The notes beneath the pieces are model-generated. The model had not been told where the DNA came from, ran no database searches, and was given only the letters and a program-made list of their open reading frames with translations. From assembly GCA_963774935.1 (NCBI GenBank), contig CAVZGO010000001.1, positions 434,001-498,000 on the forward strand: 64,000 bases of DNA, in the 5' to 3' direction. Below are positions 21,218-30,384 of this stretch, one piece after another (position 1 is the first letter of the stretch; each line of letters begins with the position of its first letter). The stretch is from CAVZGO01 sp963774935 (GTDB taxonomy: Bacteria > Chloroflexota > Anaerolineae > Anaerolineales > UBA4823). A program made the translations under genes and the position numbers.

Positions 21218-21590
21218 TTAGCCTGCCAGCAGCTTTTGCTTGGCTGCCGCAAACTCTTCATCGCTCAGCACACCCGAACTCATGAAGCTGGGCAAGCTGC
21301 TGAAGCTGGGCAGTGAGATCTACACCTGGCGCCTGCTCAACGGGAGCAGCATACGCCTGCTGGGCTTGCGCATCTGCTGCGCCTTGCTCATAAGCCTGAT
21401 TGTACTGCTGCTGTGCAGCGGCATCTTGCGACGCATATTTCTTCTGCTGGTGGTGATGAACTGCACCGGCAGTTCCAGCGACAACCGCAGTGCCTACGAC
21501 CGCCCGACCTACCCGAGCGACCGGTCTTCTTACCATTGCTCTTCTTCGTAACATATCAACCTCCTGAACTATTTTCGGATATTCTCTCAA
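21218..21590 (-). CDS. SHOCT-domain protein, frameshifted at the C terminus
   Basis: A small protein with a basic N terminus (MLRRRAMVRRPVARVGRAVV, probable start at 21554), a short hydrophobic stretch, a Gln/Ala-rich middle and a C-terminal SHOCT motif. In the first frame it stops at 21258 after LAQLHEFG. Removing one T near 21276 restores the usual SHOCT ending (GVLSDEEFAAAKQKLLAG) and a stop at 21218. SHOCT domains are short oligomerisation or membrane-association modules. The next gene upstream is DUF6325, a common neighbour. Confidence 0.82.
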
Positions 21591-21602
21591 ACTTATGCTG
21601 AT

Positions 21603-22040
21603 TCAGCGCCCGACTTCTGCTTTAGCAAATATCTCCAGAGCTTCTTCCAAAACTTCGAACGGAATCCGTTCGTGTGCCAGCAGCTTGCCATCAGCCCTGA
21701 GTACAGCTTCTCGGAACTTAACCGCCCACAGGTTTTCGAAGAGCAATAATGCAGCGTTGGTGCCGTTCTCCATTACCTCAGCCAGGTTGGCGATGTCTTC
21801 AGCTTGGATGAGGCCGCTGATCTCAATCTCCAGCGGATCCAAAAGCACCAGGATGTCAGGGGCTAGCTGCTGCATTTCCAGTGCCTCGTGATGCCCGTCT
21901 TCATACTTCTGGATCACGACAAGATCGATCACGCGCACGATGCCGTTTTTAACAAGAAGGAGCAGCTCTGGCAGTATCTCGCCTTTGAGCCGGTCTGTTT
22001 TGAAATCAAGGGCTAGAAAATCGACTGGACCGTAAGTCAT
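21603..22040 (-). CDS. DUF6325 family protein
   Basis: A 145-residue protein beginning GPVDFLALDFKTDRLKGEIL with VKNGIVRVIDLVVIQKYEDG, the conserved start of DUF6325. No membrane segment or signal. It lies 12 bases upstream of the SHOCT gene and is probably co-transcribed with it. Function unknown. Confidence 0.82.
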   Translation of the reverse strand: MTYGPVDFLALDFKTDRLKGEILPELLLLVKNGIVRVIDLVVIQKYEDGHHEALEMQQLAPDILVLLDPLEIEISGLIQAEDIANLAEVMENGTNAALLLFENLWAVKFREAVLRADGKLLAHERIPFEVLEEALEIFAKAEVGR

Positions 22041-22137
22041 TGGATTTCTCCTTTTATCATTAATAGTGGAATTATTGGTGCCAGGATTAAGTGTGTTTAG
22101 ACAGGCTAAGCTGATCTAAACACACTCAACATTAACC

Positions 22138-22437
22138 CTATGGTGCGGTTTCCGGGTAATAGGGTACCTTCTTGCGGTTTTCGTACGCGCCCAGGTAGCT
22201 GAAGATATCTGCAGCAACGCCAAATCCGAGCCAAATCCAGTCAAAGCCGTTCAGGGGAAAGACGGATACGTACATCAGCAGGGTCCAGGGGGCGAAGATC
22301 AAACCCAGGATACCCACCAGCCATTCCAGGTTGAAAACATTCAGCGCTGCGCTTACTTTAGCTGGCGCGAGCAACCAATAAACCAGGAATCCCAATCGGG
22401 GACCAAAGAACACAAGAGCAGTGAAAAAGCAACACAT
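22138..22437 (-). CDS. Small membrane protein, 99 residues
   Basis: Predicted three-helix membrane protein (FGPRLGFLVYWLLAPAKVSA, then NLEWLVGILGLIFAPWTLLM) with a short polar tail. Resembles small membrane proteins common in Chloroflexota and Actinobacteria; no function known. Upstream of DUF6325 on the same strand. Confidence 0.7.
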   Translation of the reverse strand: MCCFFTALVFFGPRLGFLVYWLLAPAKVSAALNVFNLEWLVGILGLIFAPWTLLMYVSVFPLNGFDWIWLGFGVAADIFSYLGAYENRKKVPYYPETAP

Positions 22438-22567
22438 GGAATCCTCCTGAAAAATATTTTAATTTATAGTCGGCAGCCAGCTTATGACCACCTGTCCAGG
22501 GTGCAACTTGTTGACGATACTCTCACGCTTATAATATCTGCTTCCTCCTCAGATACCCTCCTTTCTA

Positions 22568-22601
22568 AATCCTGTGAGGTCTTGAACGACCTCACAGGAT
22601 T
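22568..22601 (-). terminator. Perfect 14-bp hairpin after the SH3b lipoprotein gene
   Basis: Arms AATCCTGTGAGGTC and its exact complement flank a 6-base loop, 16 bases beyond the stop at 22617. The T tract is weak, so it may instead be a repeated intergenic palindrome. Confidence 0.55.
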
Positions 22602-22616
22602 CAATGAATGATCCGT

Positions 22617-24071
22617 TTACGGCACGGTAATGAACATGTAAAACTGGCAGTACACCTGGCTGCCCTTGGCAACCTCCCACAGCTCGCCATACGTGCCGGT
22701 ATCGAAGGGTGCGATCATCGTCACGGTAAAGTTGTAGGTGCTACCAGACGGCACATTTGTCGCCAGGTCATAGATATCCGAGCCCTGGTGCAGGGGGATA
22801 TTGGCTGCCGCACCAACGTAACGCACGTCCACTTCCCCGGCATTCCACTCCTCGGCTCCGGTATTTTGCAACATCCAGGTTCCGGAGAAGGATGAGCCTG
22901 CGGGATACGTCGTGCCATCCGCGGGTGATTGTGCGACCAGCACACAACCGGTAGCGCTGGTTGGCGGCGGGGTTGTCTCCACGGTGGGAGGAGCGGGTGG
23001 CGCGTCTACTACCGGTACTGCATCCGTGTTCGTCGTGACCACGTAATCGGCAGATACCCAGCCAGTCCCGCTGGAGGAGTATTGTGTCGAAATGACCACC
23101 TGCCACCATGCGCCGTCGGCGCTCTTCCCACTCACTTCAGCAGAAGCGCCTGGGGCTGCCACACCCAACACCGGGTAATTGGTTCCAGGACCGCTGCGCA
23201 CGTTCACATATTCGATGGCAGTTGCCGCGGGTACCCCTTCAGCCGGCGGGGTGGATGGCACGCTGGTGTAGGTATCCGGGTTCTCGATCACCTGCACATC
23301 ATCCACGTTGATTGCCTCAGTGTATTGTGCTTCCACCCAGCCATAGCCAGCGCCAACATTCTCCGGATCCAGGCGCACGACCCACCACAAGCCGTCTTCG
23401 CTGACACCGATCACACGCGCGGAAGCGCCAGTCGGGGCAATGCCATAGGCGGGGTAGTTGGCAGCCGGTCCACTGCGGATGTAAGCGTTGGCGATCACGG
23501 TCGCCTGCGGGTCGCTGGCTTCAGGTGGGACAAGTTCGACCGTTGCAGGCACCGGCGGTGTGGGTAGCACGGGTACGCCATCGGCGTCGCTCACCGTCAC
23601 CCAACCCGCGCTGACCCAGCCATTACCATCCCAGGAAACAGGCACGCTAATCGCCCACCAGAGCCCGTCTTCGCTCTTGCCGGTAACGACAGCCGTCTGG
23701 CCGCCCAGGAAGGCGCCGTAGACCACATAGTTCTCCCCTGGTCCACTGAAGATGGCGGTGTTGTAATTGGCAACCGCGGATGGCTCACCCGGTACAGCGG
23801 TGGGTACGACTGCCACAGGGATATTCGGGTCGGGCGTTGGTCCAGGGGGAGGCGCCTGAGTGGGCGCCTGGGTAGGCGCCGGAGCAGGCTCAGATGCGCT
23901 CTGGGTCAGCGCCATGTCAGCCACAACGGTTTGGGCTGCCTGGGTCTGGATCATGGCGGTATCCTGCGTTGGTGCAGGTGTGGCTGTGCCGCCACAGGCG
24001 CTCAGCGCCAGCACCAGGACCATTACGAAAACCATCATTACATATGTCTTCTTGCTTGTTAGGAAATTCAT
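22617..24071 (-). CDS. Lipoprotein with three SH3b domains and an NBR1-Ig-like domain
   Basis: 484 residues. Signal peptide with lipobox LALSAC (Cys about residue 26), then a Thr/Pro/Gln-rich linker of the type seen in Chloroflexota exported proteins. Three SH3b repeats follow, marked by SGPGENYVVYGAF, RSGPAANYPAYGI and RSGPGTNYPVLGV, each ending with a WW-containing strand (DGLWWA, DGLWWV, GAWWQV). The C terminus has the NBR1-Ig-like pattern (GSSFSGTWMLQNTGAEEWNA). Surface anchored, probably binding cell-wall or extracellular material. Confidence 0.92.
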   Translation of the reverse strand: MNFLTSKKTYVMMVFVMVLVLALSACGGTATPAPTQDTAMIQTQAAQTVVADMALTQSASEPAPAPTQAPTQAPPPGPTPDPNIPVAVVPTAVPGEPSAVANYNTAIFSGPGENYVVYGAFLGGQTAVVTGKSEDGLWWAISVPVSWDGNGWVSAGWVTVSDADGVPVLPTPPVPATVELVPPEASDPQATVIANAYIRSGPAANYPAYGIAPTGASARVIGVSEDGLWWVVRLDPENVGAGYGWVEAQYTEAINVDDVQVIENPDTYTSVPSTPPAEGVPAATAIEYVNVRSGPGTNYPVLGVAAPGASAEVSGKSADGAWWQVVISTQYSSSGTGWVSADYVVTTNTDAVPVVDAPPAPPTVETTPPPTSATGCVLVAQSPADGTTYPAGSSFSGTWMLQNTGAEEWNAGEVDVRYVGAAANIPLHQGSDIYDLATNVPSGSTYNFTVTMIAPFDTGTYGELWEVAKGSQVYCQFYMFITVP

Positions 24072-24267
24072 TTCAAAATTCTCCTGTCCTGGAATCCATT
24101 TGGGACCACCAGGTATTTTTGGATTGAGTTTACGGATTTTGTCTGCCAGAACGGCAACTGTCGATCCTTTTTATCTTCCTTGCCTAACTTTATTTTACAC
24201 CGGACGCTGACTTATCACCGGGTAACATGACATAGATCAGGATGCTGGCATTGAGTGGGACGCGATT

Positions 24268-24600
24268 TTATTCTTTTATCTCCTTGCCTTGGTTTTTGAT
24301 TTTTTCACCGGATGGGTTTTCTGCGGATGCTTCTGTCTGATCACTGATGGATGAGTAGGACAGACACACCACTGAAAGAACTGGCATGTGCAGTTCATAG
24401 AGTGTGTTGAGCAAGCCAGCAAGGGCAGTCTGGTCGCTGAGCTCACCTTTGAGGATTGTGACCGGGGTATTATGCTCGCGATCGAGACGAATTTCCATCC
24501 CAGCCAGAGCATCATACCAGTTTTGATCGACCCCTCCCTGGACCACAATCTGGTAGGTCGCCGGTCGATCAAAGGGGATTTCATTGCCGAATATACTCAT
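24268..24600 (-). CDS. Small hypothetical protein, 110 residues
   Basis: Soluble protein with a core that looks like other short Chloroflexota proteins (YQIVVQGGVDQNWYDALAG, TILKGELSDQTALAGLLNTL, YELHMPVLSV) and a charged, probably disordered C terminus. Function unknown. It is separated from the MalT-like regulator upstream by a strong hairpin. Confidence 0.7.
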   Translation of the reverse strand: MSIFGNEIPFDRPATYQIVVQGGVDQNWYDALAGMEIRLDREHNTPVTILKGELSDQTALAGLLNTLYELHMPVLSVVCLSYSSISDQTEASAENPSGEKIKNQGKEIKE

Positions 24601-24633
24601 CTTGAACTGATGATAGATGGTTTTCCCGCAAAA

Positions 24634-24669
24634 AAAACCTACCGAAAGGTTGGGTTTTCGGTAGGTTTT
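24634..24669. terminator. Strong hairpin between the MalT-like regulator and the small gene
   Basis: A perfect 14-bp stem (AAAACCTACCGAAA and complement, 24634-24647 with 24656-24669) closes an 8-base loop. An A run lies on the left side, which gives a T tract on the minus strand. It fits a terminator for the regulator gene ending at 24719. Confidence 0.8.
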
Positions 24670-24718
24670 CGGTATGGAATGGTTAAGAAGTAGGGAAAAA
24701 GCCTGCTTTTTGGGTGGT

Positions 24719-27472
24719 TTAGCGTGGGGGGAGAAGGTTCAATTCTTCGGCTCTGGCTACGGCATCCCAGCGCCGGTTTACACCCAGTTTGCTGTACAGG
24801 TTGATGGTGTAACCCTTGGCAGTGCCATAGGAAATATTCAGTATCTGGGCGATTTCTTTGATGCTGGCAGGTCCGCGCAGTAAAGCAAGTACTTCCAGCT
24901 CCCGGCGGGTCAGGGGCTCAGCTAATGATGCAATTTCAGGCTCCTGACGGGGAGCCGGTTGCGCCATGCTCTGGCGGCGGATTTCGCCCTCACCTTCTGG
25001 AAATGCCGCCAGAATGCAATGGATGTACTCCACCAGGTAGCCCTGGCTGGCGAGGCGCTGTAGCATCGCCTGCATGGGCGCGCCCAGATCGACGAAAGCC
25101 CGGATAAAGCCGCCCTGCCTGCCCAGGTCAACTGCCTGCTTGAGCACTGCATCAGCCTGGCGGGTGTTCCTCACAGCATCCAGCGCTTGAGATCGCAAAG
25201 CCAGGATCACAATTTTGTGGTGCAGGTTATGCGTGCGCGCCACAATCTCATCCAGCACATCCAGTATTTGATTTGCCAGCTGCAGATCGGCATCCCCACC
25301 CCTGGCTACCAGGATGTACACCCAGGTCACCTGAGGTTCCTCCAGCAACATCAGCCTCTGGTCTGGCGGCAGACCGGTAAATGTATCAACCCACCTGCCG
25401 GCGCCTTCCACATCCCCTTGCATGAGCTGCAGCCTGGCGCGCAAGGAGCGTGTTCGCTGGTCTTCTCTGCCGGTAAGCTGCAGGTCAAACTGGCTGATGG
25501 ACTCCACAAGCTCCAGCGCTTTAGCGCCCTCCCCCTGGATCTGGTAGATCAATGCCCTGCCGGCAATCGCATCCCGATAATTCATGACCTGAGTTGAAAA
25601 AAAGTTATCAATGAGATAGGTAAAGTGCAGGGCAGCAGCCTCAAGTTCATTGCGTTGATAACACACCAAGCCAAGATGCCACTCCGCGATGCTCCTGATC
25701 AATATTATCCCGTGGCGGATTGATCCCTGGATCAGTATTTCCGCGATTTGCCGGTCTTGCTCTAGCTGACCGGAATACAGATAAATGTAACACAGAGATT
25801 CCATGACCATCAGGGCATAGATATCGGTCTTATCGCTGCAGGACTCGTATTCAGCGAGCAGCAAGCTTTCGACTGCCTGCACCTGTCCGCTGGCTTGCAT
25901 GGATAAGCCCAGGATAAGCATCGCTCCGCCGCGCCCGAAGGACCATGACGGCGGCAGTAATGTCAATGCCTGCTGGCAAAGGTTGATCGAGCGGGTAAGC
26001 TGGTTAATAAAGAGTGCCTGCTGGGCTCTGAACAGGATGATTTGGGCACGCAGGAGCTGCAGGTCATCAGCAGATAATAAATCTGCCGCACCTGTTTGCA
26101 ATAGCTCATCAACCTGCAGGAGCACCTGTGCTTGCAAATCGAGCCGCCACATAAATTGCAGAACCCAGGCTTTGATGATCAATAGCCCTGGATGTCGCTG
26201 CACAATCTCATCTGGTAACATGCGCAGCCAGCGCTCCAGGGTCTGGCGATCTTCGCGGTTGAGGGCGTCGCGCAGCCCGGCGCTCATCTGGCGGGCAGCC
26301 AGGTCAAAATCGCCGGCTGCCAGGGCATGCTGCAAGGCTTCTTCAATCAATCCGTTTTCTTCGAACCAGGCTGAAGCCCGGTAATGCAGGGTGTTCACCT
26401 CCGCAGAGGTCATCTCGGCTGACAATCTCTGCCGCAAGAATTGCTGGAATAAATGGTGATAACGATACCACTCGCGGCGGTTATCCAGGGAGATCAGGAA
26501 CAGCTCAGAGCGTTCAATCCAATCCAGGCAGGCAAGCACATTCCAGGCTGTGTCAATCTCGCCAATGACTGCTTCACACAACGAAGCAGAAAAACGATCC
26601 AGGATGGATGTCTTCAACAAGAACAAGTAGATCGCCGGAAATTGGCGGGTCAGCACCTCATCCAGCAGGTAGCCGGTGATGTTGGTGTTCTGGTCCGAGA
26701 GCGCCTGTTGAACGGATTCCTGGCTGGCGGCTGAACGCATAGAAAGTGCAGCCAGATGCAGACCAGCCGGCCAGCCTTCGAAACGCTCTTCCAGCAGATC
26801 CAGGGTGGACATCCGTAAAGTCATAAACTGAGCCTGGCTCAGGTAGGTTGCAGTCTCCTCCGGGGTAAAGCGCAGGTCCTGGGTGCGAATCTCGCGCAAG
26901 CTCCCCTGAGCGCGCAACTTGATCAGCGGTAGCGGTGGGTCGATGCGTGAGATCAGCACCAGATGCAGGTGCGCTGGCCAGTGACGCGCCAGCTCTCCGA
27001 GTAAGCCGTGCACAGCTTTTCCGCGGATGAACTGGTAATCGTCCAGAACCAGAATAACATCACCCGCGAGCTTTGCCAGATCATTACACACTGTGATGTA
27101 GAGAAGCTCCTCGGGCGGCTGCTGCCGTGCCTGGAGCAGCATCAGGGTTTCATTGCAGGTTTCTGGAAAAATGGTACGCAGCGCGGCGATGAAGTAGCGT
27201 AAGAACTGGTTGATGTCACTTTCATCTTCATCCAGGGAAAGCCAGGCTGAAGGCAAGTTAGAGCCTTGCTGATCTCGATCCGCAGCCAGGTGATCGAGCC
27301 AGGTACAGATCAGCGTGGTTTTACCATAACCAGCCGGTCCACACACCAGCGTCAGCGGGTGCCTGATTCCATCGTTTAACCACTGTATCAAGCGCGTCCG
27401 CTCGATCAGATCATGGGGCAGGCGCGGTCTGTGAAACTTTGTTTGCAGGAGGAGTTGGTTGGCAGCAGGCAT
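24719..27472 (-). CDS. MalT-like (LAL) LuxR-family transcriptional regulator
   Basis: 917 residues. N-terminal STAND-type ATPase with P-loop GPAGYGKTT (residues 45-53) and Walker B region VILVLDDYQFI. A long helical, TPR-like middle follows. The C-terminal LuxR helix-turn-helix reads PLTRRELEVLALLRG, SIKEIAQILNISYGTAKGY, LYSKLGVNRRWDAVARA. This is the size and domain order of MalT-type signal-responsive activators. The inducer is unknown. A symmetric array of GGAAAC repeats lies about 190 bases upstream and could be its binding site (speculative). Confidence 0.94.
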   Translation of the reverse strand: MPAANQLLLQTKFHRPRLPHDLIERTRLIQWLNDGIRHPLTLVCGPAGYGKTTLICTWLDHLAADRDQQGSNLPSAWLSLDEDESDINQFLRYFIAALRTIFPETCNETLMLLQARQQPPEELLYITVCNDLAKLAGDVILVLDDYQFIRGKAVHGLLGELARHWPAHLHLVLISRIDPPLPLIKLRAQGSLREIRTQDLRFTPEETATYLSQAQFMTLRMSTLDLLEERFEGWPAGLHLAALSMRSAASQESVQQALSDQNTNITGYLLDEVLTRQFPAIYLFLLKTSILDRFSASLCEAVIGEIDTAWNVLACLDWIERSELFLISLDNRREWYRYHHLFQQFLRQRLSAEMTSAEVNTLHYRASAWFEENGLIEEALQHALAAGDFDLAARQMSAGLRDALNREDRQTLERWLRMLPDEIVQRHPGLLIIKAWVLQFMWRLDLQAQVLLQVDELLQTGAADLLSADDLQLLRAQIILFRAQQALFINQLTRSINLCQQALTLLPPSWSFGRGGAMLILGLSMQASGQVQAVESLLLAEYESCSDKTDIYALMVMESLCYIYLYSGQLEQDRQIAEILIQGSIRHGIILIRSIAEWHLGLVCYQRNELEAAALHFTYLIDNFFSTQVMNYRDAIAGRALIYQIQGEGAKALELVESISQFDLQLTGREDQRTRSLRARLQLMQGDVEGAGRWVDTFTGLPPDQRLMLLEEPQVTWVYILVARGGDADLQLANQILDVLDEIVARTHNLHHKIVILALRSQALDAVRNTRQADAVLKQAVDLGRQGGFIRAFVDLGAPMQAMLQRLASQGYLVEYIHCILAAFPEGEGEIRRQSMAQPAPRQEPEIASLAEPLTRRELEVLALLRGPASIKEIAQILNISYGTAKGYTINLYSKLGVNRRWDAVARAEELNLLPPR

Positions 27473-27659
27473 ACAGTAAAGAGCGCCTCGGCAAAATATA
27501 TTTTACCGTAAAACGCTCGGGGTGATGAATATGGCAGGCTGTCCCAAGCCCCCAGATCGATCCGCTATGGCGCAGTCAGGTGACATGCCGCGCCAGCGAG
27601 AGCAGGTCAAAGCGCCGGATGACGTCGCCAGCAGCCCTCAGGACGTGTCCTGGAAGTAT

Positions 27660-27719
27660 GGAAACATAGGGAACACTGGAAACATTTATAATGATGTTTC
27701 CTTTGTTTCCATGGTTTCC
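27660..27719. repeat. Symmetric array of six GGAAAC/GTTTCC units with 9-base spacing
   Basis: Units at 27660 (GGAAAC), 27669 (GGGAAC) and 27678 (GGAAAC) are followed by their complements GTTTCC at 27696, 27705 and 27714. The spacing is exactly 9 bases on each side and the dyad centre lies at 27689/27690. It could be an operator array or a long interrupted hairpin. It lies in the 630-base gene-free stretch 27473-28103, where I see no convincing gene. Confidence 0.75.
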
Positions 27720-27726
27720 ATACATC

Positions 27727-27787
27727 CACGAGCACCGTCTAGAGACCACAGGCTGCCGATCCTGTGGACGCTTCTCAGGCGCTCGTG
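27727..27787. other. Nested inverted repeat
   Basis: Outer arms CACGAGC (27727) and GCTCGTG (27781) enclose inner arms CCACAGG (27746) and CCTGTGG (27761), with some pairing between. Possible structured RNA or DNA hairpin; no coding sense seen. Confidence 0.4.
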
Positions 27788-28103
27788 TGTAGGGAGCGGA
27801 TTAAGCGCGTTGCTGCTACGGCTCACCTTGCGCACTTTACGGCGCTGCTCCAGGGTAGCGAGCAGGGCAGCAGCGAGGGCGGAGTGCCGGTCTGGTACAG
27901 AGTGTACGGTATAGCACATGCCAAAATTATAACATTTGTTCTAGTAATTGGGTATCCTCGAGTATCCTCACTTAACTCATTTTAGATCATCAGTTTGCGG
28001 CAGTTTTTGTTTTTCCCCTACGTCGCATTATCAACGAGCATGGAGCAGTTCGAATAGCTCTCCCCCTGCGGATATGCGTAATCAAAACCTTTTAAATAAA
28101 AAG

Positions 28104-28144
28104 TGAGCGTGGAGGGACTCGAACCCGCAACCAATGGCTTAAAA
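28104..28144 (-). pseudogene. 3' half of tRNA-Lys (third att-like copy)
   Basis: 41 bases identical to the 3' half of the tRNA-Lys(TTT) copies at 37363 and 45870, from the discriminator base to inside the anticodon loop, where the match ends abruptly. A 3' half cut at the anticodon loop is the usual duplicate left by tyrosine-integrase insertion. The bases replacing the 5' half include GAGCGTG at 28160-28166 (minus), which could pair with the 3' acceptor strand, but that stretch is also transposase coding sequence, so it may be chance. Confidence 0.85.
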
Positions 28145-28240
28145 AGACAGGCGTCCCGACACGCTCTTCCCATCCAATCCTTGTCGAGTTAACTCATCGA
28201 GCATGTTCGCAGAAAAGTTATAATCATTTTGGTGAGTCAT
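28139..28240 (-). pseudogene. Transposase N-terminal remnant (IS256-like)
   Basis: A 33-codon frame opens at ATG 28240 after an AAAAAAGGAGA site and reads THQNDYNFSANMLDELTRQG. That matches the start of IS256-type (mutator) transposases, which run to about 400 residues. Here it stops where it meets the tRNA half-copy. A 9-bp inverted repeat (GGTGAGTCA at 28231, TGACTCACC at 28282) surrounds the start region. Confidence 0.55.
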
Positions 28241-28440
28241 GGGCTTCTCCTTTTTTGGTGTGGTAACCTAAAGGACACTTCTGACTCACCACTTTTGTTA
28301 AGGTTTAGAATTTTACAGAAAGAATGTTACACTAACAAATGGCTGAAATTTTTCAAGTAGTATATGCAGACCCTGGTCTTTCAATTATTATTAATTGACG
28401 CTGCTCCGGAATGTTTGTATATAAATATTGAACAGTAAGC

Positions 28441-28470
28441 TTATCCAGGAATTTCCTCTCCTGGTATGAT
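28441..28470 (+). promoter_or_regulatory. Candidate promoter with palindrome, upstream of the sensor kinase
   Basis: TTATCC and TATGAT hexamers are 18 bases apart. The spacer contains CCAGGA-N8-TCCTGG, an inverted repeat placed where a regulator would block or bend the promoter. It is 50 bases before the kinase start. The rest of 28241-28440 shows nothing definite. Confidence 0.45.
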
Positions 28471-28521
28471 TACTCTTCTAATCATCTTGTGTTCGCCGAC
28501 TCTAAAAACAGGTAGACTTTC

Positions 28522-30384
28522 TTGAGCTGGAGATACGCCTATACGCCCGCCATCTGGCCATCTGTACTCATGGTCTTATTGATGACCATGCTGGCGGTTT
28601 ACACCTGGCGACGTCGTAACCTGCCAGGTGCGCTGCCGTTTACTGTCGCCTGCCTGTTCGCTGCGACATGGGCGATCGGATCTGTAATGGAGTATGCGGC
28701 AGCGGATCCGGTAACCAAGATCTTCTGGGTTAAGTTCCAGGCTGCCTGGCAATTGCCTGTCGCAACTGCCATTACCTGCTTTGTCCTGGAGTATACCTGG
28801 CCAGGTTGCTGGCTCACCCGCCAAACCTGGCTTTGCTCTCCGTTCCTCCGATCTCTAGTCTTTCTCGTGATCCTGACCGACTATCGATATCACCTGGCCT
28901 GGCGCGGCTTTACTTTCGCTGAATTTATCCAACCGCAATTTAGCTCGATCGGTTGGATCGCCTATGCCTATATTTTCGGCGTTCTGGGAACCATAAACCT
29001 GGTTATCTTTGGCTGGTTATTCCTGCGTTCGCCACAACACCGCTGGCCGGTGGTCCTCATGCTTGTGGGACAATTTGGAGGGCGCATACTTTACATGTTG
29101 GAACGGACCGGTCTCATCCATTCCATCCTGCCTATCGACCTGCTCGGCATGGCATTTGAGTTCCTGATGTATGCCCTGGCCCTGTTCGGCTTCCGTATTC
29201 TGGACCCCATCCCCCTGGCTAGACAGACTGCCATTGAACAGCTGCATGCCGGCATGCTGGTGCTGGACACCGAAGGGAAGATCGTAAATCTGAATCCCGC
29301 TGCGAGCGGTATCCTGGGGGTGCCTGCGAAGCACCTCCTGGGGCATCCTATCCGGGAGCTTCTGCCCACTGGCTTGGAACTGGCTGCGGATCTGCAGGTG
29401 TCGGGGACGGAGCAAGTTGAAATCAACCTCCCGGGACCGCAGCGAGACGGTGTGGGAGTCAGATCGGAACCCCGCGCTTATCAGTTGGAAGTCTGTTCTT
29501 TAACAGATTGGCGCGGATTGGTAGTTGGTCGCCTGCTCTTACTGCACGATATAACAGCACAAAAGCAGGCCCAGGCGAAGTTCCTCGAGCAGCAGCGATC
29601 GCTGGCCATGCTGCACGAACGCGAGCAGCTGGCGCGCGAGCTGCATGACGGGCTTGGCCAGGTGTTGGGATACATCAAGATGCAGGGTCAGGCGGCACGG
29701 GATCTGCTGGCACAAAACAAGGTAAGCGCAGCGGACAGAGGCCTGGAGCAGCTGGTGGCGGTGGCGCATGCCGCGGAGGACGATGTGCGCGAGTACATCC
29801 TGGGAGCTACAGCCACGACTTGCAGTCAATCCGGTTTTCTTGCCACTCTTCAGAAGTACCTGGAGACTTTTGGACAGCGTTACCTGCTGCGTACTGAGCT
29901 GACCGCTCCACCAGAGTGGTCCGATGAAATCCTGGAACCGACCGCCGAGATGCAACTGCTGCGTATTATCCAGGAGGCGCTGACCAACGCCAGGAAACAC
30001 GCGGAGGCCGAGAGCGTGCAGGTGTGGATTGAATTAGGTGACAGTATCGTAAAGGTTGTCATAGCGGACGATGGTGTGGGCTTTGACCCAGAATCTGTCG
30101 GCAGTGATGTGGACCAAAAATACGGGCTAGGCTTTATGCGCCAGCGCGCCCAAGAGGCGGGCGGGAGCATCTGGATAGACGCTGCCCCTGGCCCGGGTAC
30201 CCGAGTAAACGTTGAGGCGCCGACGAGGTCTAGGAGGGCATGTGAAAATCTTGCTGGTAGACGACCACCCGCTGTTTCTGGATGGATTGAAGAACCTGCT
30301 CAGCGGGCGAGGATTACAGGTGGCAGGCACGGCGCAATGGTTTGGAAGCGCTGGAGAAGGCTCGCATCCTGCACCCAGAAGTGA
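28522..30384 (+). CDS. Membrane sensor histidine kinase (7TM, PAS, HisKA_3, HATPase)
   Basis: Starts at TTG. About 230 residues of N-terminal seven-helix sensor region, then a PAS-like domain (EQLHAGMLVLDTEGKIVNLN). The NarL-type dimerisation box is ARELHDGLGQVLGYIK with phospho-acceptor His-375. The HATPase carries N-box EALTNARKHAEAE, G1 DDGVGFDP and G2 GLGFMRQRAQEAGG. The frame runs 144 bases into the response regulator gene (GTG at 30241) and the last 45 residues look unnatural, so the true end is probably near 30230, with a possible small shift there. Confidence 0.88.
   Translation: MSWRYAYTPAIWPSVLMVLLMTMLAVYTWRRRNLPGALPFTVACLFAATWAIGSVMEYAAADPVTKIFWVKFQAAWQLPVATAITCFVLEYTWPGCWLTRQTWLCSPFLRSLVFLVILTDYRYHLAWRGFTFAEFIQPQFSSIGWIAYAYIFGVLGTINLVIFGWLFLRSPQHRWPVVLMLVGQFGGRILYMLERTGLIHSILPIDLLGMAFEFLMYALALFGFRILDPIPLARQTAIEQLHAGMLVLDTEGKIVNLNPAASGILGVPAKHLLGHPIRELLPTGLELAADLQVSGTEQVEINLPGPQRDGVGVRSEPRAYQLEVCSLTDWRGLVVGRLLLLHDITAQKQAQAKFLEQQRSLAMLHEREQLARELHDGLGQVLGYIKMQGQAARDLLAQNKVSAADRGLEQLVAVAHAAEDDVREYILGATATTCSQSGFLATLQKYLETFGQRYLLRTELTAPPEWSDEILEPTAEMQLLRIIQEALTNARKHAEAESVQVWIELGDSIVKVVIADDGVGFDPESVGSDVDQKYGLGFMRQRAQEAGGSIWIDAAPGPGTRVNVEAPTRSRRACENLAGRRPPAVSGWIEEPAQRARITGGRHGAMVWKRWRRLASCTQK

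Noticed and set aside
22568..22601. Mobile palindromic element
   Set aside because: Only one copy is in the window, so it is listed as a possible terminator.
27522..27914. 130-codon frame upstream of the MalT-like regulator
   Set aside because: It runs through the symmetric GGAAAC array and a nested inverted repeat, with no family resemblance; treated as non-coding.
28104..28166. A short functional tRNA with perfect 7-bp acceptor stem
   Set aside because: The 5' acceptor-like bases lie within transposase-like coding sequence and no D arm or proper anticodon stem can be formed; best read as a half-copy.
30241..30384. Kinase tail overlapping the response regulator as a genuine extension
   Set aside because: The last 45 residues are Arg/Pro-rich and unlike a HATPase end, while the regulator has its own GTG and AGGAGGG; probably a missed stop through a small shift.
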